Position numbers and translations under genes: made by a program. 64,000 nt of DNA, taken from positions 558,001-622,000 of the forward strand of contig NZ_FOPP01000001.1 of assembly GCF_900113525.1 (NCBI RefSeq). Direction: 5' to 3'. The stretch comes from Pedobacter insulae. GTDB taxonomy: Bacteria; Bacteroidota; Bacteroidia; Sphingobacteriales; Sphingobacteriaceae. The notes beneath the pieces are model-generated. The model saw only the letters and a program-made list of their open reading frames with translations, did not search any database and was not told the DNA's origin. This document shows positions 1 through 8,598 of the stretch, in pieces; position 1 is the first letter of the stretch, and each line of letters starts with the position of its first letter.

Positions 1-739
1 CTATTGCGCCTTGACCGATTTCAGTATTCAAATTCTTGTTGCTTTTGTCCATATCCTTAACGTGCCACATTGTGAAACGTTTAGGATGAGCTTTAAAAAG
101 AGTTAAAGGATCTACCCCAGATCTAACAGCCCAATAAATATCCAGTTCAAAATCAACTAAATTTTTATCACTTTCGTCAAGCATAATACCTAAACCTGTG
201 GTATCACCAAACTTGGCAAACTCGAAATCATGGTTATGGTAAGCCAATTTTAGTCCACTTGCTTTGCACAAGGTTCCGGCCTCGTTTAATTTATTTGCAA
301 TCCTCTTATAGTCATCAGCCGTTTTTCGCTGTCCGCCCAAATAAGGTACGGTAATGTATTTACAGTCGATGATATTCGCTGCTTCAATGTATGATTTTAA
401 GCTATCACTTCCTTTACCACTTATAAAACCATCCATATCAAAATGACCACTTGGTGATTTTAAACCGTTTTGTTTTAGAAGATTAGCAAATGCTTTAGCA
501 TCTAAGCCCCAAAAGCCGTCTTTGCGGTTATACCCATAGGTTTCTACCTCTTTATAGCCAATGCCAGCAACCTTTTCTATTATTCCGGTGATATCCTTAC
601 CAATAATATCGCGCAAACTATAAAGTTGTAAGCCAACCGCACGTTTTTGACTATACATGCAGTTAGCAAAAGATGGGATTATTACTGCACTTGCAGCTAA
701 TAAACTGGTTTGCTTAATAAATGCTCTTCTTGAATTCAT
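1..739 (-). CDS. Exported sugar phosphate isomerase/epimerase-like TIM-barrel protein (3' end outside window)
   Basis: I translated this by hand from the ATG at 739; the frame is open to base 1, so the C-terminus is missing. The N-terminus reads NSRRAFIK followed by a hydrophobic stretch, a twin-arginine-type signal, so the protein is probably exported folded. Motifs of the xylose-isomerase-like TIM-barrel family (AP endonuclease 2 superfamily) follow: EVETYGY, AYHNHDFEF, ELDIYW and WHVKDMD, which supply the usual Glu/Asp/His metal ligands. It is the most downstream gene seen in a minus-strand cluster of sugar-oxidation genes, 42 bases after the MFS gene. In that context it may isomerise or cleave 3-keto sugars in the periplasm. 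Family assignment is firm; the reaction is inferred. Confidence 0.8.
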   Translation of the reverse strand, partial: MNSRRAFIKQTSLLAASAVIIPSFANCMYSQKRAVGLQLYSLRDIIGKDITGIIEKVAGIGYKEVETYGYNRKDGFWGLDAKAFANLLKQNGLKSPSGHFDMDGFISGKGSDSLKSYIEAANIIDCKYITVPYLGGQRKTADDYKRIANKLNEAGTLCKASGLKLAYHNHDFEFAKFGDTTGLGIMLDESDKNLVDFELDIYWAVRSGVDPLTLFKAHPKRFTMWHVKDMDKSNKNLNTEIGQGAI

Positions 740-781
740 ATTTGAAGATATACATTATATGTAAATAAAGTAAAATAAATT

Positions 782-2014
782 TTAACTTTTAGCATCGGCC
801 TTTGTTTTATCGTTAAAGAGTAATGCGAATAAAAGAAACACAACTAAAGCAATACCAGCTGGGATAATCCATATCATTTTCCAGTCCATGGTTCCATCAG
901 CAACTTTATAGCTGTCTGATATAAATCCAGCCACTTCAAATCCAATAAGCATGCCTACACCATAAGTAGCTAAAGTTATAAGGCCTTGTGCTGAACTTTT
1001 AAATTTCTCTCCAGCTTTTGAATTGGTATAAATTTGGCCCGACACAAAGAAGAAATCATAACAAATTCCATGTAGCGCGATACCAAGAATAAGCAAGAAG
1101 CTTAACTCTCCGGAGTTACCGTAGGCAAAAAATGCATAACGAATGGCCCAAGCAAGCATTCCAACTAAAATGGTACGTTTAAAGCCAAATTTTTTAAAGA
1201 AGACCGGTAGAAACAATAAGAACAATACTTCAGAAACCTGCCCGATCGTCATTTTACCCGTGGGGTTGTCAACTCCGATTGTGGATAAGAACAAATTCGC
1301 ATTTTGGTAGTAAAATGCCAATGGAATACAGATTAAAATAGAAGAGATAAAGAATATCAAGAAATTCCTATCCTTCAAAAGCTTTAATGCATCTAAACCT
1401 AGGAGTTCAGATATGCTTACTTTTTCACCTGTAGTAGCTTTTGGAGGTGTTTTGGGAAGCACAAAGCTAAATAAGCCCAAAATTAGCGAAGCTACCCCCG
1501 CCATCAGGAATGTGTTTTTTAACAAGCCGTCTGCAGTAGCTTCTTTAGAGTCCCAATGAAAATAGAAGCTAATCAATAAACCAGCACCAATCCATCCTAA
1601 TGTTCCCCAAATTCGAATAATTGAAAATTCTTTTTCTGGGTCTTTCATCTGATTGAATGAAACTGAATTTACCAAGGCCAATGTGGGCATATATAGGACC
1701 ATATATCCGAATACATAAGGGTAAAATACAGCTATATCAGTTGCATTATACATTTGATACATTAATACTGCTCCAACAATATGCAGAAATCCAAGAATCT
1801 TCTCAGCGTTAAAATAGCGATCTGCGATAAGACCGATAATAAAAGGGGCAATAATTGCTCCCCAAGATTGCGTTGAAAAAACTGAGGCTGTCTGAGACCC
1901 CGATGCGGTTAAATTTGATGCTAAAAATGTTCCTAGGGTTACGAACCATGATCCCCAGATAAAAAATTCTAGGAACATCATGAATGATAACTTAATTCGA
2001 ATAGTTGAGTTCAT
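782..2014 (-). CDS. MFS transporter, nucleoside:H+ symporter-like family
   Basis: A 410-residue integral membrane protein with about twelve hydrophobic helices. The N-terminus (MMFLEFFIWGSWFVTLG) is typical of the NupG-like nucleoside symporter branch of the major facilitator superfamily. In Bacteroidota this branch often sits in carbohydrate clusters rather than beside nucleoside genes. It lies 4 bases after the DUF1080 gene in the same operon. The likely role is inner-membrane uptake of the sugar or keto-sugar released in the periplasm, with nucleoside transport the alternative. Start is the ATG at 2014. Family is confident, substrate is inferred from neighbours. Confidence 0.8.
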   Translation of the reverse strand: MNSTIRIKLSFMMFLEFFIWGSWFVTLGTFLASNLTASGSQTASVFSTQSWGAIIAPFIIGLIADRYFNAEKILGFLHIVGAVLMYQMYNATDIAVFYPYVFGYMVLYMPTLALVNSVSFNQMKDPEKEFSIIRIWGTLGWIGAGLLISFYFHWDSKEATADGLLKNTFLMAGVASLILGLFSFVLPKTPPKATTGEKVSISELLGLDALKLLKDRNFLIFFISSILICIPLAFYYQNANLFLSTIGVDNPTGKMTIGQVSEVLFLLFLPVFFKKFGFKRTILVGMLAWAIRYAFFAYGNSGELSFLLILGIALHGICYDFFFVSGQIYTNSKAGEKFKSSAQGLITLATYGVGMLIGFEVAGFISDSYKVADGTMDWKMIWIIPAGIALVVFLLFALLFNDKTKADAKS

Positions 2015-2018
2015 ATGG

Positions 2019-2699
2019 CTATAGTTCTTTAATCATTATATTTTTATACCATACTTCATCCCCATGATCCTGAAGAGCAATCTTGCCAGTTTTATAAGTT
2101 CCGAAGCCCGTCCATTTAGCAAATTTACTTCCAGCAATTAAAGCGGCCCAATTATCGTCCCACATAGTTGTATTTACTACCTTTACGCCATTTAAAATAA
2201 GCGTAAGCTTACCTTTATTGGCAATAATTTCGGCTTTATTCCATTCTCCCACTGCTTTTACAGGCTCAGAAGTACTTTTAACAAGGTCATACAAATCGCC
2301 AGAACGGTGTTTAGTGATTTTCCCGTCTGCGTGACCTTCATTGTCTAACACCTGCATCTCTGGTCCGGTAAGATAGGTTTGTCCGTATTTTTCATCCTCA
2401 TGTACAAAGAAAATAATCCCACTGTTGGCTTTTGGGGCGACTTTCCATTCTAACTTTAAGTGAAAGTTGCTATATTCTTTGTCGGTTACTAAATCGCCTC
2501 CACCATCTTTGCCTTTTTTTGTCGGACTCATGTGTAGTGCGGCATCTTCGACATCCCATGCACTACCTACTGTAGTTTTATTGTAAGTATGCCACCCGCT
2601 GGTTGTTTTACCGTCAAACAAGGGTTTAAATCCTTTTTGAGCACTTGCAATATGCGTTACTGAAAACAGAAACATTGCAGCTATTACGTATTTTTTCAT
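2019..2699 (-). CDS. DUF1080 / 3-keto-disaccharide hydrolase family protein, secreted
   Basis: A 226-residue protein with a signal peptide (about residues 1-20, cleavage after IASA) and a single DUF1080 domain (PF06439). The family opening LFDGKTTSGW is present, as is the concanavalin-like core with NSGIIFFV and the YGQTYLTGPEMQ region. Members of this family have been shown to hydrolyse 3-keto-glycosides. Here the gene lies between the Tat-exported oxidoreductase (19 bases upstream) and the MFS gene (4 bases downstream). A flavin glucoside dehydrogenase lies further upstream in the same operon, which fits cleavage of the oxidised disaccharide in the periplasm. Not every DUF1080 protein has this activity, so the substrate is inferred. 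Confidence 0.82.
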   Translation of the reverse strand: MKKYVIAAMFLFSVTHIASAQKGFKPLFDGKTTSGWHTYNKTTVGSAWDVEDAALHMSPTKKGKDGGGDLVTDKEYSNFHLKLEWKVAPKANSGIIFFVHEDEKYGQTYLTGPEMQVLDNEGHADGKITKHRSGDLYDLVKSTSEPVKAVGEWNKAEIIANKGKLTLILNGVKVVNTTMWDDNWAALIAGSKFAKWTGFGTYKTGKIALQDHGDEVWYKNIMIKEL

Positions 2700-2718
2700 C
2701 TCTTTGTATTTTAATTGA

Positions 2719-4176
2719 TTACGAACCTAAAGTCCATCCTTTACGGTATTCTCTTTTTACAAACTGGTTAACCTCATCAAGATTGGTCACTTTCATTTGA
2801 TCATTATCCCATAAAAGTTTTTTATACCTTCCTGGATAAGTAGTTTTTCCATTTGCATCTTTACGTTGTATATCGGCACCACGGATAGCCAAATTAGCCA
2901 TTAGTAAAGCCTCCGTTAATGGGCCAGCTATTTCGAAAGGAGAACTTAGCTCATTTTTTCCAGGCCCTGCAATGCAAGCTTCAACCCATTGTGCATAATG
3001 GCCGTCGGCCTGACCTTTAACACGAGCGAATTTTTCTTTAACTTTAATGTCTTCATTTTTAGATAATGGCAATAAACGTGGGTTTGCACTATAGGTGCTG
3101 GCCATCATTTTACCTTTTGTACCTATAAACAAAGTTCCATTTCCTCCATCGCCGAAAACTTCGTTTGCACCTAATTCTTCTGGTCTTTCTGGTTGTATAC
3201 CACCATCCATCCAATGAACAGTTACATCACCTTTGGTTTTATTTGTCTTAGGGAATTTTAAAGTTACGTGGCTTGAAGGAGGGCAGCTATCAGGGAAATA
3301 ACCGCGTTTAAATTCATCAACATAAACTGAACCTACACTTGCTTCAACCTCTGTAGCATATTTTAAATTAAGAACACTAAAAGGAGCTTCCAATAAGTGA
3401 CAACCCATATCGCCTAGTGCCCCGGTTCCGTAATCCCACCATCCGCGCCAGTTAAATGGCACTAATTTGTTAACATAGTCTTTAAATGGTGCAGTTCCCA
3501 GCCATAAATCCCAGTCTAGCTCAGCTGGTATCTCTGCTTTATTGGCCGACCATGGAATGCCCTGAGGCCATACAGGCCTGTCTGTCCAGGCATAAACCGT
3601 ATGTACATCACCGATTAATCCCGCATCATACCATTCTTTCATTTCGCGGGGGCCGTTATTAGACGCTCCTTGATTACCCATTTGCGTAACGACGTTGTAC
3701 TTTTTAGCCGCTGCGGTTAATGCACGCGCTTCAAAGATATCGTGTGCTAATGGTTTTTGTACATATACATGCTTTCCTAATTGCATGGCAGCCATAGCCT
3801 GAACGGCATGGTTGTGATCTGGAGTTGATACAGAAACAGCATCAAAATTTTTATGCTCTTTATCGTACATTTCTCTCCAATCTTTATAGAACTTTGCTTT
3901 AGGGAAATCTCTTACACTATCGGCTGCTCTACGAGTGTCAACATCACAAAGAAAACCAATATCGGCTTTGCCGCTTTTGGCAAACATAGCAATATCACTT
4001 TTCCCTTTTCCACCTACCCCAACTCCGGCAACAATCAGTCTATCGCTAGGAGCTAAGAAACCCGGGCCACCTAAAACATGTCGCGGAACAATCATAAATG
4101 CTGCCGTAGCAATGGTGCTAGCTTTCAGGAAGTCGCGCCTACTTGTAGAATTTTTTTCTTTTTTTAACGTATCCAT
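2719..4176 (-). CDS. Tat-exported Gfo/Idh/MocA family oxidoreductase
   Basis: A 485-residue NAD(P)-dependent oxidoreductase. The leader carries a twin-arginine motif (SRRDFLK, about residues 13-19) and a hydrophobic stretch, so it is probably exported folded with its cofactor. The Rossmann motif GVGVGGKG lies near residue 51. YVQKPLAHD replaces the usual EKP loop, as is common in the Bacteroidota exported branch. The C-terminal substrate domain contains DMGCHLLEAPF. Exported relatives use tightly bound cofactor for internal redox cycling, as in glucose-fructose oxidoreductase and GH109 enzymes. Here it may oxidise or reduce the 3-position of sugars beside the DUF1080 hydrolase. Substrate not known. 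Confidence 0.83.
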   Translation of the reverse strand: MDTLKKEKNSTSRRDFLKASTIATAAFMIVPRHVLGGPGFLAPSDRLIVAGVGVGGKGKSDIAMFAKSGKADIGFLCDVDTRRAADSVRDFPKAKFYKDWREMYDKEHKNFDAVSVSTPDHNHAVQAMAAMQLGKHVYVQKPLAHDIFEARALTAAAKKYNVVTQMGNQGASNNGPREMKEWYDAGLIGDVHTVYAWTDRPVWPQGIPWSANKAEIPAELDWDLWLGTAPFKDYVNKLVPFNWRGWWDYGTGALGDMGCHLLEAPFSVLNLKYATEVEASVGSVYVDEFKRGYFPDSCPPSSHVTLKFPKTNKTKGDVTVHWMDGGIQPERPEELGANEVFGDGGNGTLFIGTKGKMMASTYSANPRLLPLSKNEDIKVKEKFARVKGQADGHYAQWVEACIAGPGKNELSSPFEIAGPLTEALLMANLAIRGADIQRKDANGKTTYPGRYKKLLWDNDQMKVTNLDEVNQFVKREYRKGWTLGS

Positions 4177-4193
4177 TGGTCTTAGTTTTTTAG

Positions 4194-4574
4194 TTATTTC
4201 TTTAACGATAAAATATAGGTTACCATTTCTTTTGCATCGCTTTCAGTGATTTTTGCATGGGGTGTCATTGGAACTGTGCCCCAAACTCCTTTTCCACCAC
4301 TTATTATTTTGCCTGCTAATAAATTTATATTTTCCTCATTTGAAGGGTATTTATCAGCAATTGCCTGATAAGAAGGGCCTATGATCTTATTTTCTTTGTG
4401 ATGACAGCCTATGCAATCAGACTTGGCAATTAACAATTCACCACCGCTTTTTGTAGGTTGGGTTGATGCCGGGGCAGGGGTAGAAGTACTTTTTTCTGTT
4501 GTATCAGTACTTGAGCCACCACAGGCAGCTAATATTAACGTAATTGTGCTTAAAATTAGAAGTGTTTTTTTCAT
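4194..4574 (-). CDS. Lipoprotein c-type cytochrome
   Basis: A 126-residue protein. The lipobox LILAAC gives lipidated Cys18, and a Ser/Thr/Pro-rich linker follows (about residues 21-43). A single class I cytochrome c domain follows, with heme motif CIGCH (residues 54-58) and probable axial Met103 in VPMTPH. It is anchored in the periplasm. Cytochromes of this kind accept electrons from flavin sugar dehydrogenases, and a GMC dehydrogenase with its small subunit is encoded upstream in the same operon (6872-9267). It is therefore the likely electron outlet for that enzyme. Spacing to both neighbours is 16-17 bases, in keeping with one transcript. The family is clear; the redox partner is inferred. 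Confidence 0.87.
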   Translation of the reverse strand: MKKTLLILSTITLILAACGGSSTDTTEKSTSTPAPASTQPTKSGGELLIAKSDCIGCHHKENKIIGPSYQAIADKYPSNEENINLLAGKIISGGKGVWGTVPMTPHAKITESDAKEMVTYILSLKK

Positions 4575-4590
4575 TAGTGTTTAATTTACT

Positions 4591-5643
4591 TTATAGTCCC
4601 AATATCTCTTTATTAAGATTGCTATCGCTACCAGCTGAAGCAAAATCGTCGAATGCTTTTTTGGTTACTGGTATGATGTGATTTTTAATGAACTCGGCGC
4701 CCTCTTTTGCTCCAGTTTCTGAATCCTTGATACAACATTCCCATTCCATAACAGCCCAACCTCTAAAATCGTATTGTGTTAACTTACTAAAAATGCGTTT
4801 GAAATCTACTTGCCCATCACCAGGAGAACGATATCGGCCGGCACGATTTGCCCAGCTTTGATAGCCTCCAAATGTGCCTTGTTTACCGGTTGAATTAAAT
4901 TCAGCATCTTTCACATGAAATGCTTTAATTCGTTCGTGGTAAAAATCAATGTATTGAATATAATCTAGTTGCTGCAAAACAAAGTGCGAAGGATCATAAA
5001 GCAAACAAGCTCTTTCATGGTTGTCTACTTTTTCCAGGAACATCTCATAAGTTTCTCCGTCAAAAAGATCTTCGCCGGGGTGTATTTCGTAACAAACATC
5101 AACTCCGCAATTATCGAATTCGTTCAAAATTGGTAGCCAGCGTTTAGCCAACTCAGTAAATCCTTCGTCTACCAAGCCCTCAGGTCGCTGCGGCCATGGA
5201 TGAAAAGTATGCCAAAGCAATGAACCACTAAATGTTGCGTGTGCATTTAAACCAAGATTCTGCGACGCCTTTGCTGCATATTTAAGTTGTTGAACTGCCC
5301 AAGCTGTTCTTGCTTTGGGGTTATTTTTAACTTCTTCAGCAGCAAACGCATCAAATAGTTTATCATAAGCAGGATTTACTGCAACTAATTGACCTTGTAA
5401 GTGCGTAGAAAGTTCAGTAATCGCCAAGCCATAAGAGGCGACTTTACCGCTTAGCTCATCAGCATAGGTTTTGCTTTCAGCTGCTAATTTCAGGTCGATA
5501 AATCTCGAATCGAGTGTAGGTATTTGTATGCCTTTATAACCTAAATCTGCGGCCCACCTACAAATATTATCTAATGAATTAAATGGGGCTTCTTCTCCAA
5601 TAAACTGGGCTAGAAATATAGCGGGTCCTTGTATTGTTGTCAT
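4591..5643 (-). CDS. Sugar phosphate isomerase/epimerase family protein, cytoplasmic
   Basis: A 350-residue TIM-barrel protein with no signal peptide. Metal-site motifs of the xylose-isomerase-like superfamily are present: CYEIHPGE (Glu), YDPSHF (Asp and His), FHVKDAEF (His) and MEWEC (Glu). It ends 16 bases before the cytochrome c gene and starts 5 bases after the cytoplasmic Gfo/Idh/MocA gene, so it is co-expressed with that enzyme. The pair probably converts an imported keto-sugar to a metabolisable hexose, either by isomerisation or by acting on an eliminated product. The family fold is certain, but the individual reaction cannot be read from sequence. Confidence 0.82.
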   Translation of the reverse strand: MTTIQGPAIFLAQFIGEEAPFNSLDNICRWAADLGYKGIQIPTLDSRFIDLKLAAESKTYADELSGKVASYGLAITELSTHLQGQLVAVNPAYDKLFDAFAAEEVKNNPKARTAWAVQQLKYAAKASQNLGLNAHATFSGSLLWHTFHPWPQRPEGLVDEGFTELAKRWLPILNEFDNCGVDVCYEIHPGEDLFDGETYEMFLEKVDNHERACLLYDPSHFVLQQLDYIQYIDFYHERIKAFHVKDAEFNSTGKQGTFGGYQSWANRAGRYRSPGDGQVDFKRIFSKLTQYDFRGWAVMEWECCIKDSETGAKEGAEFIKNHIIPVTKKAFDDFASAGSDSNLNKEILGL

Positions 5644-5648
5644 TGTTT

Positions 5649-6803
5649 CTAAACTTTAAAATCGAACCATTTTTGATCGGATTTACTGGAGGCCACGACA
5701 TTTTCTATAAAGGCCATTCCTCTAACACCATCCATGGCATTCGGAAAATCCAGGATTTCTGGTGTAGGCTCTATCCCTTCTTGTTTTGCCTCTATGGTTA
5801 ACGCAAAATTTTTATAAATATTAGCGAAAGCCTCTAAATACCCTTCTGGGTGACCTGAAGGCGTTCTTGTGTTAAATTTCGCAATATCAGATAGGTAGCT
5901 ATTACCTGTTCTGTAAACTTGAGTAGGTTGATCTAACCATCTTACAGTTAAAGTATTAGGTTCCATCTGATGCCATTCAATTCCCCCTTTCTCTCCATAA
6001 ACCCGGATTTTGATAGCGTTTTCTTCCCCGGCAGCGATTTGCGAGGCCATTAAAATACCATTTGCACCATTGTTGAATCTTAATAACACATTACCATCAT
6101 CATCCAGCAACCGATCTTCTACAACAATGTTTAGATCAGCACAAATCTGTGTGATTTGAAGTCCTGAGATATATTCTGCCAAATGTGCCGCATGTGTTCC
6201 CACATCTGCCATGCAACCACTAATTCCACTTTTAGCTGGATCAGCTCTCCAGGCAGCTTGTTTGTTCTCCATTGGTGCTGGTAAGCTTAGCCAGCCTTGG
6301 GGGTATTCTACACAAACTTTTCTGATTTTGCCCAATGCTCCTTCACTTATCATTTGCTTGGCTTGTTTAACCATGGGATAACCCGAATAAGTGTGGGTTA
6401 AGCAAATTAACAATCCTGTTTCCTCGGCTTTAGCTTTCAATGCTTTTGCTTCTTCTAAACTAAAAGTTATTGGTTTATCAATTAACACATGGAAACCATG
6501 CGTTAAAGCTAACATTGCTGGCTCGAAATGAAGATGATTTGGCGTAACGATACTTACAAAATGCATTCTTTCAGAAGCAGGTAATTTGCTTTCCGAGATA
6601 ATCATTTCTTCGAAACTTGTATATATTCTATCATCTGGTAAAAATAGATCCTTTCCAGAGGCTTTGGCATTTTCAGGATTGGAACTGAGGGCACCGCAGC
6701 ATAGTTCTATTAAGCCATCGATGTTCGCTGCGATACGGTGAACAGCCCCAATAAAAGCCTGTTTTCCCCCGCCAATCATACCCATTCTAATTTTTTCTTT
6801 CAT
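5649..6803 (-). CDS. Gfo/Idh/MocA family oxidoreductase, cytoplasmic
   Basis: A 384-residue NAD(P)-dependent sugar oxidoreductase with no export signal, in contrast to the Tat-exported relative at 2719-4176. The Rossmann motif GMIGGGKQ is at residues 8-15, and the cofactor/active-site loop is VLIDKPIT (usually EKP). The catalytic-His region GTHAAHLAEY is present. It begins just downstream of a strong hairpin (6821-6858) that separates it from the GMC gene, and ends 5 bases before the isomerase. It probably reduces 3-keto-glucose or a related keto-sugar after import. Direction and substrate are inferred from context. Confidence 0.83.
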   Translation of the reverse strand: MKEKIRMGMIGGGKQAFIGAVHRIAANIDGLIELCCGALSSNPENAKASGKDLFLPDDRIYTSFEEMIISESKLPASERMHFVSIVTPNHLHFEPAMLALTHGFHVLIDKPITFSLEEAKALKAKAEETGLLICLTHTYSGYPMVKQAKQMISEGALGKIRKVCVEYPQGWLSLPAPMENKQAAWRADPAKSGISGCMADVGTHAAHLAEYISGLQITQICADLNIVVEDRLLDDDGNVLLRFNNGANGILMASQIAAGEENAIKIRVYGEKGGIEWHQMEPNTLTVRWLDQPTQVYRTGNSYLSDIAKFNTRTPSGHPEGYLEAFANIYKNFALTIEAKQEGIEPTPEILDFPNAMDGVRGMAFIENVVASSKSDQKWFDFKV

Positions 6804-6820
6804 ATTTTTAGCTAAAAGCT

Positions 6821-6858
6821 AAAAGACTAAAGCGGTATGCCATGTGCTTTAGTCTTTT
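6821..6858 (-). terminator. 13-bp perfect hairpin between two genes of the sugar-oxidation operon
   Basis: Arms 6821-6833 (AAAAGACTAAAGC) and 6846-6858 (GCTTTAGTCTTTT) pair perfectly around a 12-base loop. The hairpin fills most of the 68-base gap after the GMC dehydrogenase gene. Just beside it the sequence AGCTAAA is repeated in tandem. It could be a partial terminator or an mRNA stabiliser that sets different levels of the dehydrogenase and the downstream enzymes. Confidence 0.65.
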
Positions 6859-6871
6859 GCTTTGGACTGTT

Positions 6872-8572
6872 TTATATATTTCCTTTTTTTAATTCGCTCA
6901 CTGCGTAATCTGCTGCTCTAGCCGTTAATGCCATAAAAGTTAAAGATGGATTTTGACAGGCTATTGAAGGCATACAAGAACCGTCTGTTACAAAGACATT
7001 TTTCACTTCATGCATTTGGTTCCATTTGTTTAACACCGAAGTTTTCGGGTCGTTACCCATACGAGCAGTTCCCATCTCATGGATGGCCATACCCGGAGCA
7101 GAGCCATTGTCAAAAGTTTTGATGTTTTTCATGCCCGCAATCTCCAACATTTCAGCAGCATCATCCATCATATCTTTACGCATTTTAAACTCGTTATCTC
7201 CAAATTGGCAATCAATTGCGATTACAGGTTGCCCCCATTTATCTTTTTTGCTTCTATCCAGTGTTACTTTGTTTTCGCGATTTGGCAACGTTTCTCCAAA
7301 ACCACCTAGGTTCATATTCCATTTTCCTGGCGTGCTGATTAAATCTTTGAAATCTCCCCCAAAATCCATTTCAGCGATACCGGTATGAGAATTTGAACGA
7401 TTGGCACCACCCTGAAAACCGAAACCACGTAAATAATCTCTTTTATCGTTACCAATATTACGGTAGCGCGGAATGTAAATACCATTAGCACGCTTTCCGA
7501 AAATATACTTATCTTCAAATCCTTCAGCTTCGCCGGATGCGCCACAACGAAAATGGTGGTCCATTAAATTACGGCCGAGTTCACCACTTGCATTGCCTAA
7601 GCCATTTGGATGCGCCTCGGAGGTCGAGCTTAATAAAATTTGAGTGGTTGCCAAAGTTGACCCGTTTACGAAAATAATTTTAGCAAAGAATTCCATTGTC
7701 TCATTGGTTTCTGTGTCGATGATGCGAACGCCAGTAGCCTTTTGGCTTTCTTTATCATGCAGTACCTCGGTAACATAAGAAAAAGGTCTTAGCGTTAAAT
7801 TGCCAGTTGCAACTGCGGCAGGTAATGTAGCAGATTGTGTACTAAAATAGGCTCCGAATGGGCAACCGCGGCTACATAAGTTTCGGTATTGGCAATTGCC
7901 GCGACCACCATGCTCGACAGTTAAGTTAGCCACCCGACCTATGGTCATTATCCTCGCGCGTTTAAAGTGATCTTCTATTCTTTTTTTAACAGATTTCTCG
8001 ACAACATTCAAATCCATAGGAGGTAGAAACTGTCCATCGGGAAAATGAGGATAGTTTTCAACCTGACCGCTAATGCCTGCAAATTTCTCTGCATAATCAT
8101 ACCATGGTGCAATGTCTTTGTAACGAATTGGCCAATCTATACCATGTCCATCTTTTGCATTTTCAGAAAAGTTTAAATCACTTAAACGGTAGCTTTGTCG
8201 ACCCCACATGAGTGATTTTCCACCCACGTGAAAACCTCGGTACCAATCAAACCGTTTCACTTCGGTATATGGGCAATCTAGGTCATTTACCCAAAAACTC
8301 TCATTAAATTCTGTATATGGATAATCTCGTTTTTGAACTGGATGTGTTCTCTTTTGCTCCTCAGTAAGTTTGCCTCGATGTTCAAACTCCCAGGGTTTTT
8401 TCATGGCTGTGGTATAGTCTTTTATATGTTCGATGTTACGACCTCTCTCGAGCATTAACACTTTTAATCCTTTTTTTGTAAGATCCATCGCGGCCCAACC
8501 TCCACTTATACCGGAACCTACAACAATTGCGTCATAAGTATTTTGAGCCGTGGCTTTAGTATTTAAGTTCAT
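6872..8572 (-). CDS. GMC-family flavin sugar dehydrogenase, catalytic subunit (glucoside 3-dehydrogenase-like)
   Basis: A 566-residue GMC oxidoreductase. The FAD-binding motif GSGISG is at residues 19-24, followed by an acidic strand end (LERG). A Cys cluster CX5CX3C (C227, C233, C237) matches the place where FAD-dependent glucose and glucoside 3-dehydrogenases hold a 3Fe-4S cluster. C-terminal active-site motifs are HEMGTARMG (498-506) and CQNPSLT (539-545). There is no signal peptide; in this family the catalytic subunit is carried out by the Tat signal on the small subunit, which is encoded 26 bases upstream. The likely reaction is oxidation of glucosides at C3 in the periplasm, passing electrons to a cytochrome c. 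Regiospecificity is inferred from the DUF1080 neighbour. Confidence 0.85.
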   Translation of the reverse strand: MNLNTKATAQNTYDAIVVGSGISGGWAAMDLTKKGLKVLMLERGRNIEHIKDYTTAMKKPWEFEHRGKLTEEQKRTHPVQKRDYPYTEFNESFWVNDLDCPYTEVKRFDWYRGFHVGGKSLMWGRQSYRLSDLNFSENAKDGHGIDWPIRYKDIAPWYDYAEKFAGISGQVENYPHFPDGQFLPPMDLNVVEKSVKKRIEDHFKRARIMTIGRVANLTVEHGGRGNCQYRNLCSRGCPFGAYFSTQSATLPAAVATGNLTLRPFSYVTEVLHDKESQKATGVRIIDTETNETMEFFAKIIFVNGSTLATTQILLSSTSEAHPNGLGNASGELGRNLMDHHFRCGASGEAEGFEDKYIFGKRANGIYIPRYRNIGNDKRDYLRGFGFQGGANRSNSHTGIAEMDFGGDFKDLISTPGKWNMNLGGFGETLPNRENKVTLDRSKKDKWGQPVIAIDCQFGDNEFKMRKDMMDDAAEMLEIAGMKNIKTFDNGSAPGMAIHEMGTARMGNDPKTSVLNKWNQMHEVKNVFVTDGSCMPSIACQNPSLTFMALTARAADYAVSELKKGNI

Positions 8573-8598
8573 AATTATTGTTGTGTTTTATGTGTTGT

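Noticed and set aside
3853..4249. Plus-strand open frames opposite the Tat oxidoreductase
   Set aside because: They are antisense shadows of a clear conserved gene and show no family motif.
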